A DNA stretch of 64,000 nt, taken from assembly GCF_003335585.1 (NCBI RefSeq), contig NZ_QBFD01000004.1, positions 44,928 to 108,927 of the forward strand, in the 5' to 3' direction. Below the pieces are notes generated by a model. It did not search any database and had not been told where the DNA came from. It saw only the letters and a list, made by a program, of their open reading frames with translations. Shown piece after piece: positions 8,516-17,029 of this stretch. The stretch is from Sulfitobacter sp. DFL-14. Lineage in GTDB: Bacteria; Pseudomonadota; Alphaproteobacteria; Rhodobacterales; Rhodobacteraceae. The translations under genes and the position numbers were made by a program. The stretch's first letter is position 1, and the number at the start of each line of letters is the position of its first letter.

Positions 8516-9421
8516 ATGCCACTGAAGTTGCGACATCTCGAAGTCTTCAATGCGGTGTTCGAAACCGGATCGATCAGCAACGCCGCGCTGCGCCTGAACC
8601 TGACCCAGCCTGCCGTCAGCATCGCGCTTGGCAACTTGGAAGAGGAACTTGGTTTTCGCCTCTTTCACCGCAAGCGCGGGTTTTTCGCCCCGACGGGCGA
8701 GGCGCTGCAATTGCGCGGCGAGGTCACCCAAGGCTTGATGGCGCTTGGCCGGGTCGAAAAGCGCGCCGACGAAATCCGGCGCGGATCGGCCCGGGGTCTC
8801 AGTCTTGCGACCAACGGTGCCTTGTCGATGAATTTCCTGCCGCGCGTCATTACCGAATTCCAGATCCTGCACCCCGGAACGCCGATCGAACTACGGGTCC
8901 ATTCTTCGCGGCAGATCGCAGATTGGACAGCCAGTGGCCAGATCGACATCGGCCTGATCGACTCCCCTGTTCCGGTCGCCGGGTTGAAAGCCTCAGTCTT
9001 TGCGATGGAATGTGTGTGCATCATGCGCCAGGACGATAAACTGGCCAGCCGCGATGTCATCACCCCCGCTTGTCTGGCCGACCGCGAGATGATCGGAATC
9101 AACGGCGACCATGCGCTGGACCGCCAGTTGAACCAGATGATGTTCGAGGTCGGCTTGCCACTGCATTATCGTGCGTTCAGCTACTATTATGCCATCGCGC
9201 GCAATATGGTTGCCGCTGGCGGGGGCCTCGCGATCATTGACCCGATCAATGCCAAAGCAGATCTGGGGGATGGCGTCATCTGGCGTCCTTTTGCTCCGCT
9301 CATCCTGCACGAGACCGTGATGATCTCCTCCAGGGATCATCCCGCTTCAGAGGTCCGAGAGCAGATGCAGGATTTCGTACAACACAGCATCTCGCCCTTC
9401 ACATTGCCCGGAGGGAGGTGA
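8516..9421 (+). CDS. LysR family transcriptional regulator
   Basis: The 301-residue protein starts MPLKLRHLEVF and has the classical N-terminal winged helix (TGSISNAALRLNLTQPAVS, residues about 15-40). A C-terminal periplasmic-binding-like effector domain contains GLIDSPVP and GGGLAIIDP. I chose the ATG at 8516 because the 41 residues encoded upstream from 8393 do not resemble a LysR N-terminus and run through the promoter region. It is transcribed away from the FAD oxidoreductase and transporter operon and is probably its activator or repressor. The inducer would be the transported compound (inference). Confidence 0.9.
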   Translation: MPLKLRHLEVFNAVFETGSISNAALRLNLTQPAVSIALGNLEEELGFRLFHRKRGFFAPTGEALQLRGEVTQGLMALGRVEKRADEIRRGSARGLSLATNGALSMNFLPRVITEFQILHPGTPIELRVHSSRQIADWTASGQIDIGLIDSPVPVAGLKASVFAMECVCIMRQDDKLASRDVITPACLADREMIGINGDHALDRQLNQMMFEVGLPLHYRAFSYYYAIARNMVAAGGGLAIIDPINAKADLGDGVIWRPFAPLILHETVMISSRDHPASEVREQMQDFVQHSISPFTLPGGR

Positions 9422-9703
9422 TCCCACCTCTGCCCAGACCGAAATGCAACAGTTTCAAGAGCTTCAGCACGCGCATAGGTGATCCGTGACCGGTTCCGGG
9501 CTAGTCTGTCGACTGGTCGGCTACAGGTTTGACCGGCGCTAGGGTCATGCTGGTTGCATTCTCCACCCACGGCGCTTTTTTCCTATGCATTACGCCATAA
9601 CCGCCCCGCCCTGTTGTACTCGGCTGAGTCCAATAAGTTTGCATTATCGGCCTTTTATGTCTAGCCTTCCGCAAAACCACAAGATCATGGGGTTGAACGC
9701 AAG

Positions 9704-10753
9704 ATGTCGACAGATTCGAGGAAACCTGCCAGTTCCAATAACGCCCTCCTCTCCCCGCCCGAGGGGGTGGCTGGATCCGGCAATCTGGACCGGTTGGTGG
9801 ACAGCGCGCGGGACTATGCCCGCGCCGCCGCCTCGGACAATACCCTCAAGGCCTATGCCAGGGACTGGGCGCATTTTACCCGTTGGTGCCGGGTGAAGGG
9901 CACAGAGCCCCTGCCCCCCTCGCCCGAGATGATCGGCCTTTATCTCGCGGATATGGCAGCCCCCGTGGGCAAGGCCCCTGCCCTGCGCGTCAGCACCATC
10001 GAACGCCGCCTCTCGGGCCTCGCCTGGAACTACGCACAGCGCGGGTTGAGCCTGGACCGGCAGAACCGGCACATCGCTTCGGTGCTGGCCGGGATCAAGC
10101 GCAGGCATGCCCGTCCGCCGGAACAGAAGGCGGCGATCATGAGCGAAGACATCCGCGCCATGGTGGCCTGCCTGCCCTTCGATCTGCGCGGGCTCAGGGA
10201 CCGGGCGATCCTGCTTGTCGGCTATGCCGGTGGCCTGCGCCGCAGCGAGATCGTCAGCTTGGATCACGGCAAGGACGATACGCCAGATTCGGGCGGCTGG
10301 GTCGAGATTCTGGAGGACGGCGCCCTGCTCACCCTCAACGCCAAGACCGGCTGGCGCGAGGTAGAGATCGGGCGCGGATCCTCAGATCAGACCTGCCCGG
10401 TACATGCTCTGGAGCAATGGCTGCATTTCGCCAGGATCGACTTTGGCCCGATTTTCGTGGGCACCTCGCGGGACGGCAAGCGCGCCCTGGAAACACGGCT
10501 GAATGACAAGCACATCGCGCGGCTGATCAAGCGCTGCGTGCTGGAGGCGGGCATCCGGGCGGAGCTGCCGGAGAAGGATCGGCTAGCGCTGTTCTCTGGC
10601 CATTCGCTGCGGGCGGGCCTTGCCTCTTCGGCGGAGGTGGATGAGCGCTATGTCCAGAAGCAACTTGGCCATGCCAGCGCGGAAATGACCCGCCGCTATC
10701 AGCGACGGCGCGATCGGTTCCGGGTTAACCTGACCAAAGCGGCCGGGTTGTGA
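9704..10753 (+). CDS. Tyrosine recombinase / integrase (XerD-like)
   Basis: A 349-residue site-specific recombinase. The N-terminal SAM-like core-binding domain (about residues 25-115) contains TLKAYARDWAHFTRWC. The C-terminal catalytic domain shows the first Arg in GGLRRSEIVSL, then His300 and Arg303 in HSLRAG, His323 in QLGHAS and the nucleophile Tyr332 in RRYQRR. It cuts and rejoins DNA through a 3'-phosphotyrosine. Its stop lies 7 bases before the first parS-like palindrome and it converges on repC, so it belongs to the plasmid backbone. It may resolve plasmid multimers or be left from an integrated element. The 282 bases before it (9422-9703) hold no gene I can support and no clear att site. 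Confidence 0.88.
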   Translation: MSTDSRKPASSNNALLSPPEGVAGSGNLDRLVDSARDYARAAASDNTLKAYARDWAHFTRWCRVKGTEPLPPSPEMIGLYLADMAAPVGKAPALRVSTIERRLSGLAWNYAQRGLSLDRQNRHIASVLAGIKRRHARPPEQKAAIMSEDIRAMVACLPFDLRGLRDRAILLVGYAGGLRRSEIVSLDHGKDDTPDSGGWVEILEDGALLTLNAKTGWREVEIGRGSSDQTCPVHALEQWLHFARIDFGPIFVGTSRDGKRALETRLNDKHIARLIKRCVLEAGIRAELPEKDRLALFSGHSLRAGLASSAEVDERYVQKQLGHASAEMTRRYQRRRDRFRVNLTKAAGL

Positions 10754-10759
10754 GGCAGA

Positions 10760-10775
10760 GTTCACAGCTGTGAAC
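10760..10775. repeat. parS-like palindrome, copy 1
   Basis: Perfect 16-bp palindrome GTTCACAGCTGTGAAC, extended to 18 bp by flanking A and T. It matches the GTT-N4-GC-N4-AAC pattern known for centromere sites of repABC plasmids, where RepB (ParB type) binds. It lies between the recombinase stop and repC, 43 bases from an identical copy. Confidence 0.8.
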
Positions 10776-10802
10776 TGCGGGCGTTCGGTGCATTCATGAA
10801 AT

Positions 10803-10818
10803 GTTCACAGCTGTGAAC
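10803..10818. repeat. parS-like palindrome, copy 2
   Basis: Identical 16-bp palindrome GTTCACAGCTGTGAAC ending one base before the repC stop codon. Two identical sites at a 43-base pitch downstream of repC form the probable partition centromere for RepB. I noticed no further exact copy elsewhere in the window by eye. Confidence 0.8.
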
Positions 10819-11994
10819 TCATACCGCCCGCGCCTCCAAGGCCCGGATCATTGCACCGCAGGAGAACAGACCCCTCTCCGCTTTCTGACCCAGGGACCGC
10901 AGATAGGCGGAGGGGCTTTTGATCTCGGAGAAACGCTCCAACATCGCTGCTAGCGTTGTCGCAGCCTGCTCCCTGCCCAATCGGCATTTCGCTTCCTGCC
11001 AGACAGATGCCGCGATTCCCATCATCGGACTGACGACATCGGAAAGACGGATCAGGTCTTCCCAATGGCGCACGGCGGCCTGAGAAAAAGTTTGTATCTC
11101 TTTGCAAGACTCCAACACCTGCTTCAGCGGTGGCGGCTGATGGGTTTGCGAGACATCGGCATCAGAGGCTTTGACCGGGGCAGCCTTTGGCACCACGTTC
11201 GTTTTTTTTCTATCAATATATTCTTTATCTGAACTCTGATGGTGCTGCTCAATCCCGGCGTCGCTGGTGCTCAGTTCTTGTGTTTCAGGCAGGTCGATCG
11301 CGGCGATGACTTCCTCCAGGGCGGCGGTCATTTCGACGCTGAGACGGGTCAGATCCCCGATGCTCAGCTTTCTGCGCAGGTCGCGGGCTGTCAGACGGGC
11401 GAGGTCGCTCATCCGGTCCCAGAGGGGCAGGTCGGGCCGCTGGCTGATGCCATAGTCCACATAGCCCGCCAGGTCGCGCCGCATCAGGCTGACCATTTCG
11501 CGCAGGCGTTTGCGACGTGCCTCTGCCTGTTCCAGGCGGTCGGCAATCTGGCGGAACTCCTCGAACCGGACAGCCAGGGGGGAGAGGTCAAACCCATAGG
11601 CCAGCTTGGCACCGCCATTGCGGCGGACATAGCGTTTGCCGTTGGGGCTGTCGCGGCGCAGGATCATGCCTGTATCGACCAGACGCGCGATATGGCGCCG
11701 CATGGTGGAGCAGGGCATGCCGTTCAGCCGCTCGCAGATAGCCTTGTTGGAGGGGTAGACAATCGCGGGTGGATTGTCTGCGCCAAGGGCGGTTTCGGGG
11801 TGGAATCCGAGCAGTGCCTGCAGAACTGTCAGGTCGCGGTCGGAGAGGTTGAAATGCTGACGCGCGGCGGCAAGTTTGCGCAGGGCGTCCCATTTGCTGA
11901 TTTCTGTGGTGACGGGCCGATCTGCCTGTGCCTGCCGTTCCAACTGGACAGTAGAGATCGGTCGCCGAAACGACGATACCGGTGTGTATTCCAT
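10819..11994 (-). CDS. repC: Plasmid replication initiation protein RepC
   Basis: RepC of repABC replicons, 391 residues from the ATG at 11994 (MEYTPVSSFRRP). An in-frame GTG at 12006 would add four residues. Neither start has a clear ribosome binding site, which fits the translational and antisense control known for repC. The N-terminal winged-helix region includes FNLSDRDLTVLQALLGFHPE and SNKAICERLNGMPCSTMRRHIARL. A linker rich in Q, S and K lies near residues 255-290. The C-terminal domain contains MMGIAASVWQEA and SPSAYLRSLGQKAE. RepC binds the origin inside its own gene and is the rate-limiting initiator. Position as third gene after repA and repB supports the call. Confidence 0.92.
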   Translation of the reverse strand: MEYTPVSSFRRPISTVQLERQAQADRPVTTEISKWDALRKLAAARQHFNLSDRDLTVLQALLGFHPETALGADNPPAIVYPSNKAICERLNGMPCSTMRRHIARLVDTGMILRRDSPNGKRYVRRNGGAKLAYGFDLSPLAVRFEEFRQIADRLEQAEARRKRLREMVSLMRRDLAGYVDYGISQRPDLPLWDRMSDLARLTARDLRRKLSIGDLTRLSVEMTAALEEVIAAIDLPETQELSTSDAGIEQHHQSSDKEYIDRKKTNVVPKAAPVKASDADVSQTHQPPPLKQVLESCKEIQTFSQAAVRHWEDLIRLSDVVSPMMGIAASVWQEAKCRLGREQAATTLAAMLERFSEIKSPSAYLRSLGQKAERGLFSCGAMIRALEARAV

Positions 11995-12079
11995 TTTTAT
12001 GTACACGAAGACAAAAAAATAGCGGTCCGCGAATCACTTTGGACTTGCGAATTTGGGCTCCGACCACTAGCTTGAAGGT

Positions 12080-12130
12080 GCTAGAAACAAGTCAGGGTCT
12101 CGTGGAGCTTCGTCTTTGCGGGACCTTTTC
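12080..12130 (+). ncRNA. Predicted antisense countertranscribed RNA (incA-type ctRNA)
   Basis: All repABC operons studied carry a short antisense RNA in the repB-repC gap that limits RepC synthesis. On the strand opposite the rep genes this 167-base gap has a plausible promoter: TTGCGA at 12045-12050, a 17-base spacer, and TAGCTT at 12068-12073. An intrinsic terminator follows, with stem GGTCTCG (12096-12102) pairing with CGGGACC (12119-12125, one G-U pair) and then TTTTCTTTT. The inferred transcript is about 50 bases. Ends are estimates and no transcript has been measured. Confidence 0.6.
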
Positions 12131-12173
12131 TTTTAGTCTTGTCCGTGTCTCCTTTTCATTGTTGCTCTTTTCC

Positions 12174-13193
12174 TCAGTCTTCGCCGCGCTGAAGCCAGCG
12201 CGCGTGAAGTTCTTCGATCAGGGGCTGGCCTTGCGCCTCTACCCAATCGGCAAATGGTCCTTTTTCGAGTTCAAACGACACCCCCTTGGCGGACCGCACC
12301 AGCTGTCCTGCCGTCCGGCCATCTACCGTCAGATTGACGCTTAACTTGCGCGGGCGGGCAGGGGGGGCCTTGGCGGATTTCCGGGCCGGGCGTTCGGGCA
12401 CGCCTGCGGCCTCGAACACAGCCTCAAACGCCCTGACAGAGACTTCATTCGGCTCTGCCGAGGCGTCGTCGATCACCATGGCCACCTCGGCCTCGCTGCG
12501 CAGGCTTTCGGCCACTTCGATCAACCGGTCGCGGTTGATCTGGCGTTCCTCGATGGCTTTGCCCAGGGCTTCCCACCGGGGGCGGCCAATGCCATGAGCA
12601 GGACCGATGGCCCGGATCAGCGCGCGACCGATCATCTCGGCGATGGCGATGGCCATGGAAACGGAGGATTTGGTGACGGTCAGGACCTCGGCCACCTGGG
12701 TCTGGTTGCCAAAGCCCGTTTCCACCAGTCCCTGCGCAAAAAGCGCCCTTTCGATGAAGGACAAATCGCGCCGGGCCATGTTTTCGGATATCTGCGCCTT
12801 GACCGCGTCATCGTCGCCCATGCTTGCGATCAGCGCGCGCACGGTTGTCACCTTGGCGGAATTGCGGATCGCCTGAAGCCTGCGCCGCCCATAGACCAGC
12901 AGATAGCGGTCGGGCGTGGTGGGGTGACGACGCACAAGAATAGGCACTGTCTGCCCGTTAGCCTCTATTGCGTCGCGCAGATCGACCACATCATCTGGGT
13001 CGAGCCTGTCGGCGATCCTGCCATCCTCGATGGTATCGGGGTCCAGCTCCCAGACCTGATGCGAATCCACCGCGTCGCGCGCAGAGCGCAGCGCCCGGTT
13101 GGTCGACATCATCGAACTGCCCGGGGCAGGGGGGGCATGCCCCGCCGCTGCCAACCCGTCGAGCATCGTCATTCGTTTTTTCCTGGTCGTCAT
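12174..13193 (-). CDS. repB: Plasmid partitioning protein RepB (ParB family)
   Basis: This ParB-type centromere-binding protein has 339 residues from the ATG at 13193, which overlaps the repA stop in an ATGA. An in-frame ATG at 13205 is an alternative. The N-terminal nuclease-like domain holds VDLRDAIEANGQTVPILVRRHP and YLLVYGRRRLQAI, the usual ParB boxes. The region RDLSFIERALFAQGL precedes a helix-turn-helix (TQVAEVLTVTKSSVSMAIAIAEM). RepB should bind the GTTCACAGCTGTGAAC palindromes and work with RepA to segregate plasmid copies. The last third is probably the dimerisation region. Confidence 0.92.
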   Translation of the reverse strand: MTTRKKRMTMLDGLAAAGHAPPAPGSSMMSTNRALRSARDAVDSHQVWELDPDTIEDGRIADRLDPDDVVDLRDAIEANGQTVPILVRRHPTTPDRYLLVYGRRRLQAIRNSAKVTTVRALIASMGDDDAVKAQISENMARRDLSFIERALFAQGLVETGFGNQTQVAEVLTVTKSSVSMAIAIAEMIGRALIRAIGPAHGIGRPRWEALGKAIEERQINRDRLIEVAESLRSEAEVAMVIDDASAEPNEVSVRAFEAVFEAAGVPERPARKSAKAPPARPRKLSVNLTVDGRTAGQLVRSAKGVSFELEKGPFADWVEAQGQPLIEELHARWLQRGED

Positions 13194-14377
13194 GTCCTGC
13201 CCCATGTGCGCTGGATCAGTTCAGAGATTTCATCGTTGACGGCATTGAGGCTTTCGACCGCGCGGTCATAGGTGCTGCGGGTGAAAGCGCTGCGTTCTAC
13301 CTCGTATAGAGTCTGTTTTGTGAGCCCCGCATCGGAGATTGCGGTGGATTTGAGCTGCGGTGCATTCAGCACCTTGTCGCCGTACATGGTGCGCAGAAAG
13401 GCGACGATACGGTTCTGCGGCGCATCTGCCGGTTCGTAGCGTGTCAGCAGGTAGCGCATCCAGTCATGGCTCATGTCCGCGCCGGATTCGGCGATCACAT
13501 CCATCAGGTCGGCGGTCATGCGCAGGAATTGCGACATCGACATCACGTCGAGCATTTCGGGGTGGATGGTGACCAGGACGCCTGTCGCCGCAGAGAGGGC
13601 CGACATGGTCAGGAAGCCAAGCTGCGGCGGACAGTCGATGACAACCACGTCATAGGCGTCATCCACCTGCATCAGAGCCTCTTTTACCCGGAAAAAGAAC
13701 AACCCGGCCTTGCCCTGTGACAGGGCGCGGGGGGTTTCATGTTCGAATTCCATCAATTCGAGGTTGCCGGGGATCAGATCCAGATTGGGGATATAGGTCT
13801 TGCGGATGATATCCGCGATGGGCACGGGTGAATCGTATCTGATGGCGTCATAGAGCGTGCCGCCGTCGTGCAGATCGAATTCGGGCTGAACCCCGTGCAG
13901 GGCGGTGAGCGATGCCTGCGGGTCCAGGTCGATGGCCAGCACGCGGTAGCCCTTGAGGGCGAGCCGCTGGGCCAGATGGGCGGAGGTTGTCGTCTTGCCC
14001 GATCCGCCCTTGAAGTTCATCACGCCGATGACCTGCAGATGATCGCCCTCGCGCCGGCCGGGCAGGTAATCCCCCGGTTTGCGTGCGGTTTTTTCCAGCA
14101 GGACGCGCAGATCGTGGATGTCATGTGCCGAGTAATGCCGCCGGTTGCCCGGTGTCAGGGCAGGGGAGGGGCCGCGCCCTTCGAGGTGCAGCTTGCGCAG
14201 GTAGCTGTCGTTGACGCCAAGCATGGCTGCAGCCTCACCGGAGGTGAAGGTGCGCATGGATTTCTGCGCATTCGGCGGGAACAGGTTCTCGCGTTGTGCG
14301 TGCAATTGGCCTGAGAGCCATTCCGCATGTTGACGGATGACGGAATTCAGGTCGTCTGTTTGTTTGGTGCTGCTCAT
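13190..14377 (-). CDS. repA: Plasmid partitioning protein RepA (ParA ATPase)
   Basis: RepA of repABC, 395 residues. The N-terminal DNA-binding part has TFTSGEAAAMLGVNDSYLRKLH. The deviant Walker A motif NFKGGSGKTTT lies near residue 120, with the AIDLDPQASLT and VVIDCPPQLGFLT motifs following. The ATG at 14377 is preceded by AGAGGGCAG. A longer frame reaching 14467 adds 30 residues unlike the family and is rejected. RepA drives plasmid segregation and, in known systems, represses the operon promoter together with RepB. It is the first gene, with repB overlapping by 4 bases. Confidence 0.93.
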   Translation of the reverse strand: MSSTKQTDDLNSVIRQHAEWLSGQLHAQRENLFPPNAQKSMRTFTSGEAAAMLGVNDSYLRKLHLEGRGPSPALTPGNRRHYSAHDIHDLRVLLEKTARKPGDYLPGRREGDHLQVIGVMNFKGGSGKTTTSAHLAQRLALKGYRVLAIDLDPQASLTALHGVQPEFDLHDGGTLYDAIRYDSPVPIADIIRKTYIPNLDLIPGNLELMEFEHETPRALSQGKAGLFFFRVKEALMQVDDAYDVVVIDCPPQLGFLTMSALSAATGVLVTIHPEMLDVMSMSQFLRMTADLMDVIAESGADMSHDWMRYLLTRYEPADAPQNRIVAFLRTMYGDKVLNAPQLKSTAISDAGLTKQTLYEVERSAFTRSTYDRAVESLNAVNDEISELIQRTWGRT

Positions 14378-14697
14378 CTGCCCTCTGTCTCTTGTCCCGT
14401 GTTCACGGAACATGGCGTTTATCGCCTTGTTTCCGTGACTATTGACCAAAGGGGGAGAGTCGCGCAAGGCTTTTCTACATTCCGCGGTCCCGGGATGAGG
14501 GATTACAAGGCTCTAGAGGGGCATGTTAGAGCCTGAAACGCGATCAGACCAGTCCATGAATGACGAATGCGGTGGTGCCGGTGCGGGCCGCGGTGCGGCA
14601 GATCCTGCGCCAAATTCCCGGTTGAGGTGAACCCGCAGAAGGTTGATTGACGTACCTCAGAATTTGATGAATCCTTGGGCAAGGGGAGGATTCGTCA
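14378..14697. promoter_or_regulatory. repA upstream region and divergent LacI promoter region, with an inverted repeat
   Basis: This 320-base gene-free stretch lies between divergent repA and the LacI gene. Near repA, TCACGGAA (14403-14410) and TTCCGTGA (14431-14438) form an 8-bp inverted repeat enclosing a GGCG/CGCC inner pair, and TGTTC-ACG-GAACA overlaps its left arm at 14400-14412. This is a plausible operator or hairpin for autorepression of repABC. It differs from the parS palindromes. The right half has a strong ribosome binding site, GGGGAGGA, before the LacI ATG. I could not fix promoter boxes. Confidence 0.45.
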
Positions 14698-15705
14698 ATG
14701 AGCGGACCAACGGTACGGGACGTGGCAGAGGCTGCGCAGGTCAGCCTTGCGACGGTGGACCGGGTTCTGAACAATCGGGGTGGCGTGTCGGCGAAGGTGG
14801 TCGACCGGGTGAGGGCGGCTGTGGCGCGGACCGGTTATGTCCGCAATCTGGCGGCTGCGAATCTGTCGCGGCGCCGGGTTTACCGGTTTTGTTTTGTGGT
14901 GCCGTCGGGGGACACCGGTTTTGTCGCGCTGCTGCACGAGGCGCTGGCGCGCGAACAGCAGCGGCTGATGGAGGAACAGGTGCTGGTGCAGGTTGTTCCG
15001 ACCAAAGCGTTCGACGTGGAAGACCAGGTTGCCGCGCTGCGCAATCTTGATTGTGACGCGGTGGCGGTGATGGCCAGCGAGGCGCCCGAGATCAACGAGG
15101 AAATCGCGTCGCTGCATGCTTCGGGCGTGCGGGTGATCAGCCTTGTGGCGGATTTGCCGAGTTCGGGGCGTGATGCCTATGTGGGGCCGGACAATGTCAT
15201 GGCGGGGCGGACCGCCGGTGAGTTCATGGGGCGGTTCATCAGGGATCAGGGCGATGTTCTGATGATTGCGGGGTCGCTGGCGGCGCGGGATCACAGCGAG
15301 CGTCTGCTGGGGTTCCGGATGGTGATGCAGGAACGCTTTGGCGGCTGCACGCTGCTGCCTGCGGCGCAGGGGGGCGACAATGCCGGCCGGGTCGAGCAGA
15401 TCGTGCTGGAGGCGGCCCGCGACCGGCGGCTTGCCGGGATCTATGCCATCGGGGCGGGAAACCGCGGGCTGGTGCGCGCGGTGCGGACGCTGGACCCGAA
15501 ACCGATCACAATCGTGCATGAGCTGACGCCCACATCCCGCGAGGCGCTGCGCAGCGGCACATTCGATCTGGTCATCGACCAGGACATCCTTTCGGGGGTC
15601 ATTGCCGCCGTCAAGATCATGAGGGACCTGACCGAAGCCACCACACCGCCTGCCGATGCCGGCAGGATCAAATTAAACATCTACAGTCGTGAGAACATAC
15701 AGTGA
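14698..15705 (+). CDS. LacI family transcriptional regulator
   Basis: 335 residues beginning [31 protein letters not shown], the LacI-type helix-turn-helix and hinge region. A periplasmic-binding-like ligand domain follows ([16 protein letters not shown] near the C-terminus). GGGGAGGA lies upstream of the ATG. Its stop overlaps the start of xylA by 4 bases (GTGA), so it is the first gene of the sugar operon it likely controls. The effector is probably the sugar taken up by the downstream CUT2 transporter (inference). Confidence 0.92.
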   Translation: MSGPTVRDVAEAAQVSLATVDRVLNNRGGVSAKVVDRVRAAVARTGYVRNLAAANLSRRRVYRFCFVVPSGDTGFVALLHEALAREQQRLMEEQVLVQVVPTKAFDVEDQVAALRNLDCDAVAVMASEAPEINEEIASLHASGVRVISLVADLPSSGRDAYVGPDNVMAGRTAGEFMGRFIRDQGDVLMIAGSLAARDHSERLLGFRMVMQERFGGCTLLPAAQGGDNAGRVEQIVLEAARDRRLAGIYAIGAGNRGLVRAVRTLDPKPITIVHELTPTSREALRSGTFDLVIDQDILSGVIAAVKIMRDLTEATTPPADAGRIKLNIYSRENIQ

Positions 15706-17012
15706 GCCAATATTTCGCAGACATCGCCCCGGTGACATTCGAAGGTGCAGACAGCACCAATCCGATGGCCTTCCGTCACTACAACCCGCAGGAAAAGCTG
15801 GGCGGCAAGACGATGGAGGAGCATCTGCGCTTTGCCGTCTGTTACTGGCACAACTTCGTCTGGGAGGGGAACGACCCCTTTGGCGGGCAGACCTTCCAGC
15901 GCCCGTGGTTTCCCGCGGATACGATGGAGCTGGCGCGCGCCAAGGCCGATGCCGCCTTCGACATGTTCCGCATTCTGGGCGTGCCGTTCTTCTGTTTTCA
16001 CGACCATGACGTGCGCCCGGAGGGCAGCAACCTGGCCGAGAGCCACAAGCGGCTGAACGAGATGGCCGATTATTTCGAGAAGAAGATGGCGGATGGCGGC
16101 CCGAAGCTGCTCTGGGGTACGGCGAACATGTTCTCCAACCGGCGCTACATGTCGGGGGCGAGCACCAACCCGGATCCGGATATCTTTGCCTATTGTGCCT
16201 CGACGGTGAAGACCTGCATGGATGTGACGCACCGGCTGAACGGCGAGAACTATGTGCTGTGGGGCGGGCGCGAGGGCTATGAGACCTTGCTGAACACCGA
16301 TCTGGGCCGGGAGCTGGAGCAGATGGGCCGGTTCCTGTCGATGGTGGTCGAATACAAGCACAAGATCGGCTTCAAGGGGGCGATCCTGATCGAGCCGAAG
16401 CCGCAGGAGCCGACCAAGCATCAGTATGATTTCGACGTTGCCACGGTCTATGGTTTCCTCAAGCGGTTCGGGCTGGAGAACGAGGTGCAGGTGAACGTGG
16501 AGCAGGGCCATGCCATTCTGGCCGGCCATTCGTTCGAGCATGAGCTGGCGATGGCGCGGACGCTGGGGATCTTCGGCTCCATCGACATGAACCGCAATGA
16601 TTACCAATGCGGCTGGGACACCGACCATTTCCCGAACTCTCCGTCAGAGGCGGCACTGGCCTATTACGAGGTGCTGATGGCGGGCGGGTTCACCACCGGC
16701 GGCACCAATTTCGACGCAAAGCTGCGGCGGCAGTCGCTGGATGCCGAAGACCTGATTGCGGCCCATGCGGGCGCGATGGACATTTGCGCGCGGGGGTTGA
16801 AATCGGCCTGGCGGATGATCGAGGATGACGCGCTGGAGGGGCCGCGCCGCGCCCGTTACGCCGGTTGGGAAAGCAGCGAGGCACAGGCGATGCTGGCCAA
16901 GGATGCCACGCTGGACGGCATTGCCGCCCGTGCGGAGGCAGCGGATCTGAACCCGCAGCCGGTTTCCGGCGCGCAGGAGAAGCTTGAGAATATCGTCAAC
17001 CGCTACGTTTGA
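15702..17012 (+). CDS. xylA: Xylose isomerase
   Basis: A 436-residue protein matching the usual length and N-terminus of class II xylose isomerases ([35 protein letters not shown]). The catalytic His and Asp occur in [12 protein letters not shown] and the metal-binding Glu region in [18 protein letters not shown]. Later metal residues lie in [16 protein letters not shown] and [16 protein letters not shown]. It interconverts D-xylose and D-xylulose, and often D-glucose and fructose, using two divalent cations in the cytosol. The start is a GTG overlapping the LacI stop. No xylulokinase gene is present in the operon, so the physiological sugar may differ. Confidence 0.95.
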   Translation: MSQYFADIAPVTFEGADSTNPMAFRHYNPQEKLGGKTMEEHLRFAVCYWHNFVWEGNDPFGGQTFQRPWFPADTMELARAKADAAFDMFRILGVPFFCFHDHDVRPEGSNLAESHKRLNEMADYFEKKMADGGPKLLWGTANMFSNRRYMSGASTNPDPDIFAYCASTVKTCMDVTHRLNGENYVLWGGREGYETLLNTDLGRELEQMGRFLSMVVEYKHKIGFKGAILIEPKPQEPTKHQYDFDVATVYGFLKRFGLENEVQVNVEQGHAILAGHSFEHELAMARTLGIFGSIDMNRNDYQCGWDTDHFPNSPSEAALAYYEVLMAGGFTTGGTNFDAKLRRQSLDAEDLIAAHAGAMDICARGLKSAWRMIEDDALEGPRRARYAGWESSEAQAMLAKDATLDGIAARAEAADLNPQPVSGAQEKLENIVNRYV

Positions 17013-17029
17013 CAAAAGGGAGGAATGAA

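Noticed and set aside
9422..9703. Possible att site or integron-like recombination site upstream of the tyrosine recombinase
   Set aside because: I found no convincing inverted core repeats, tRNA fragment or gene-cassette structure.
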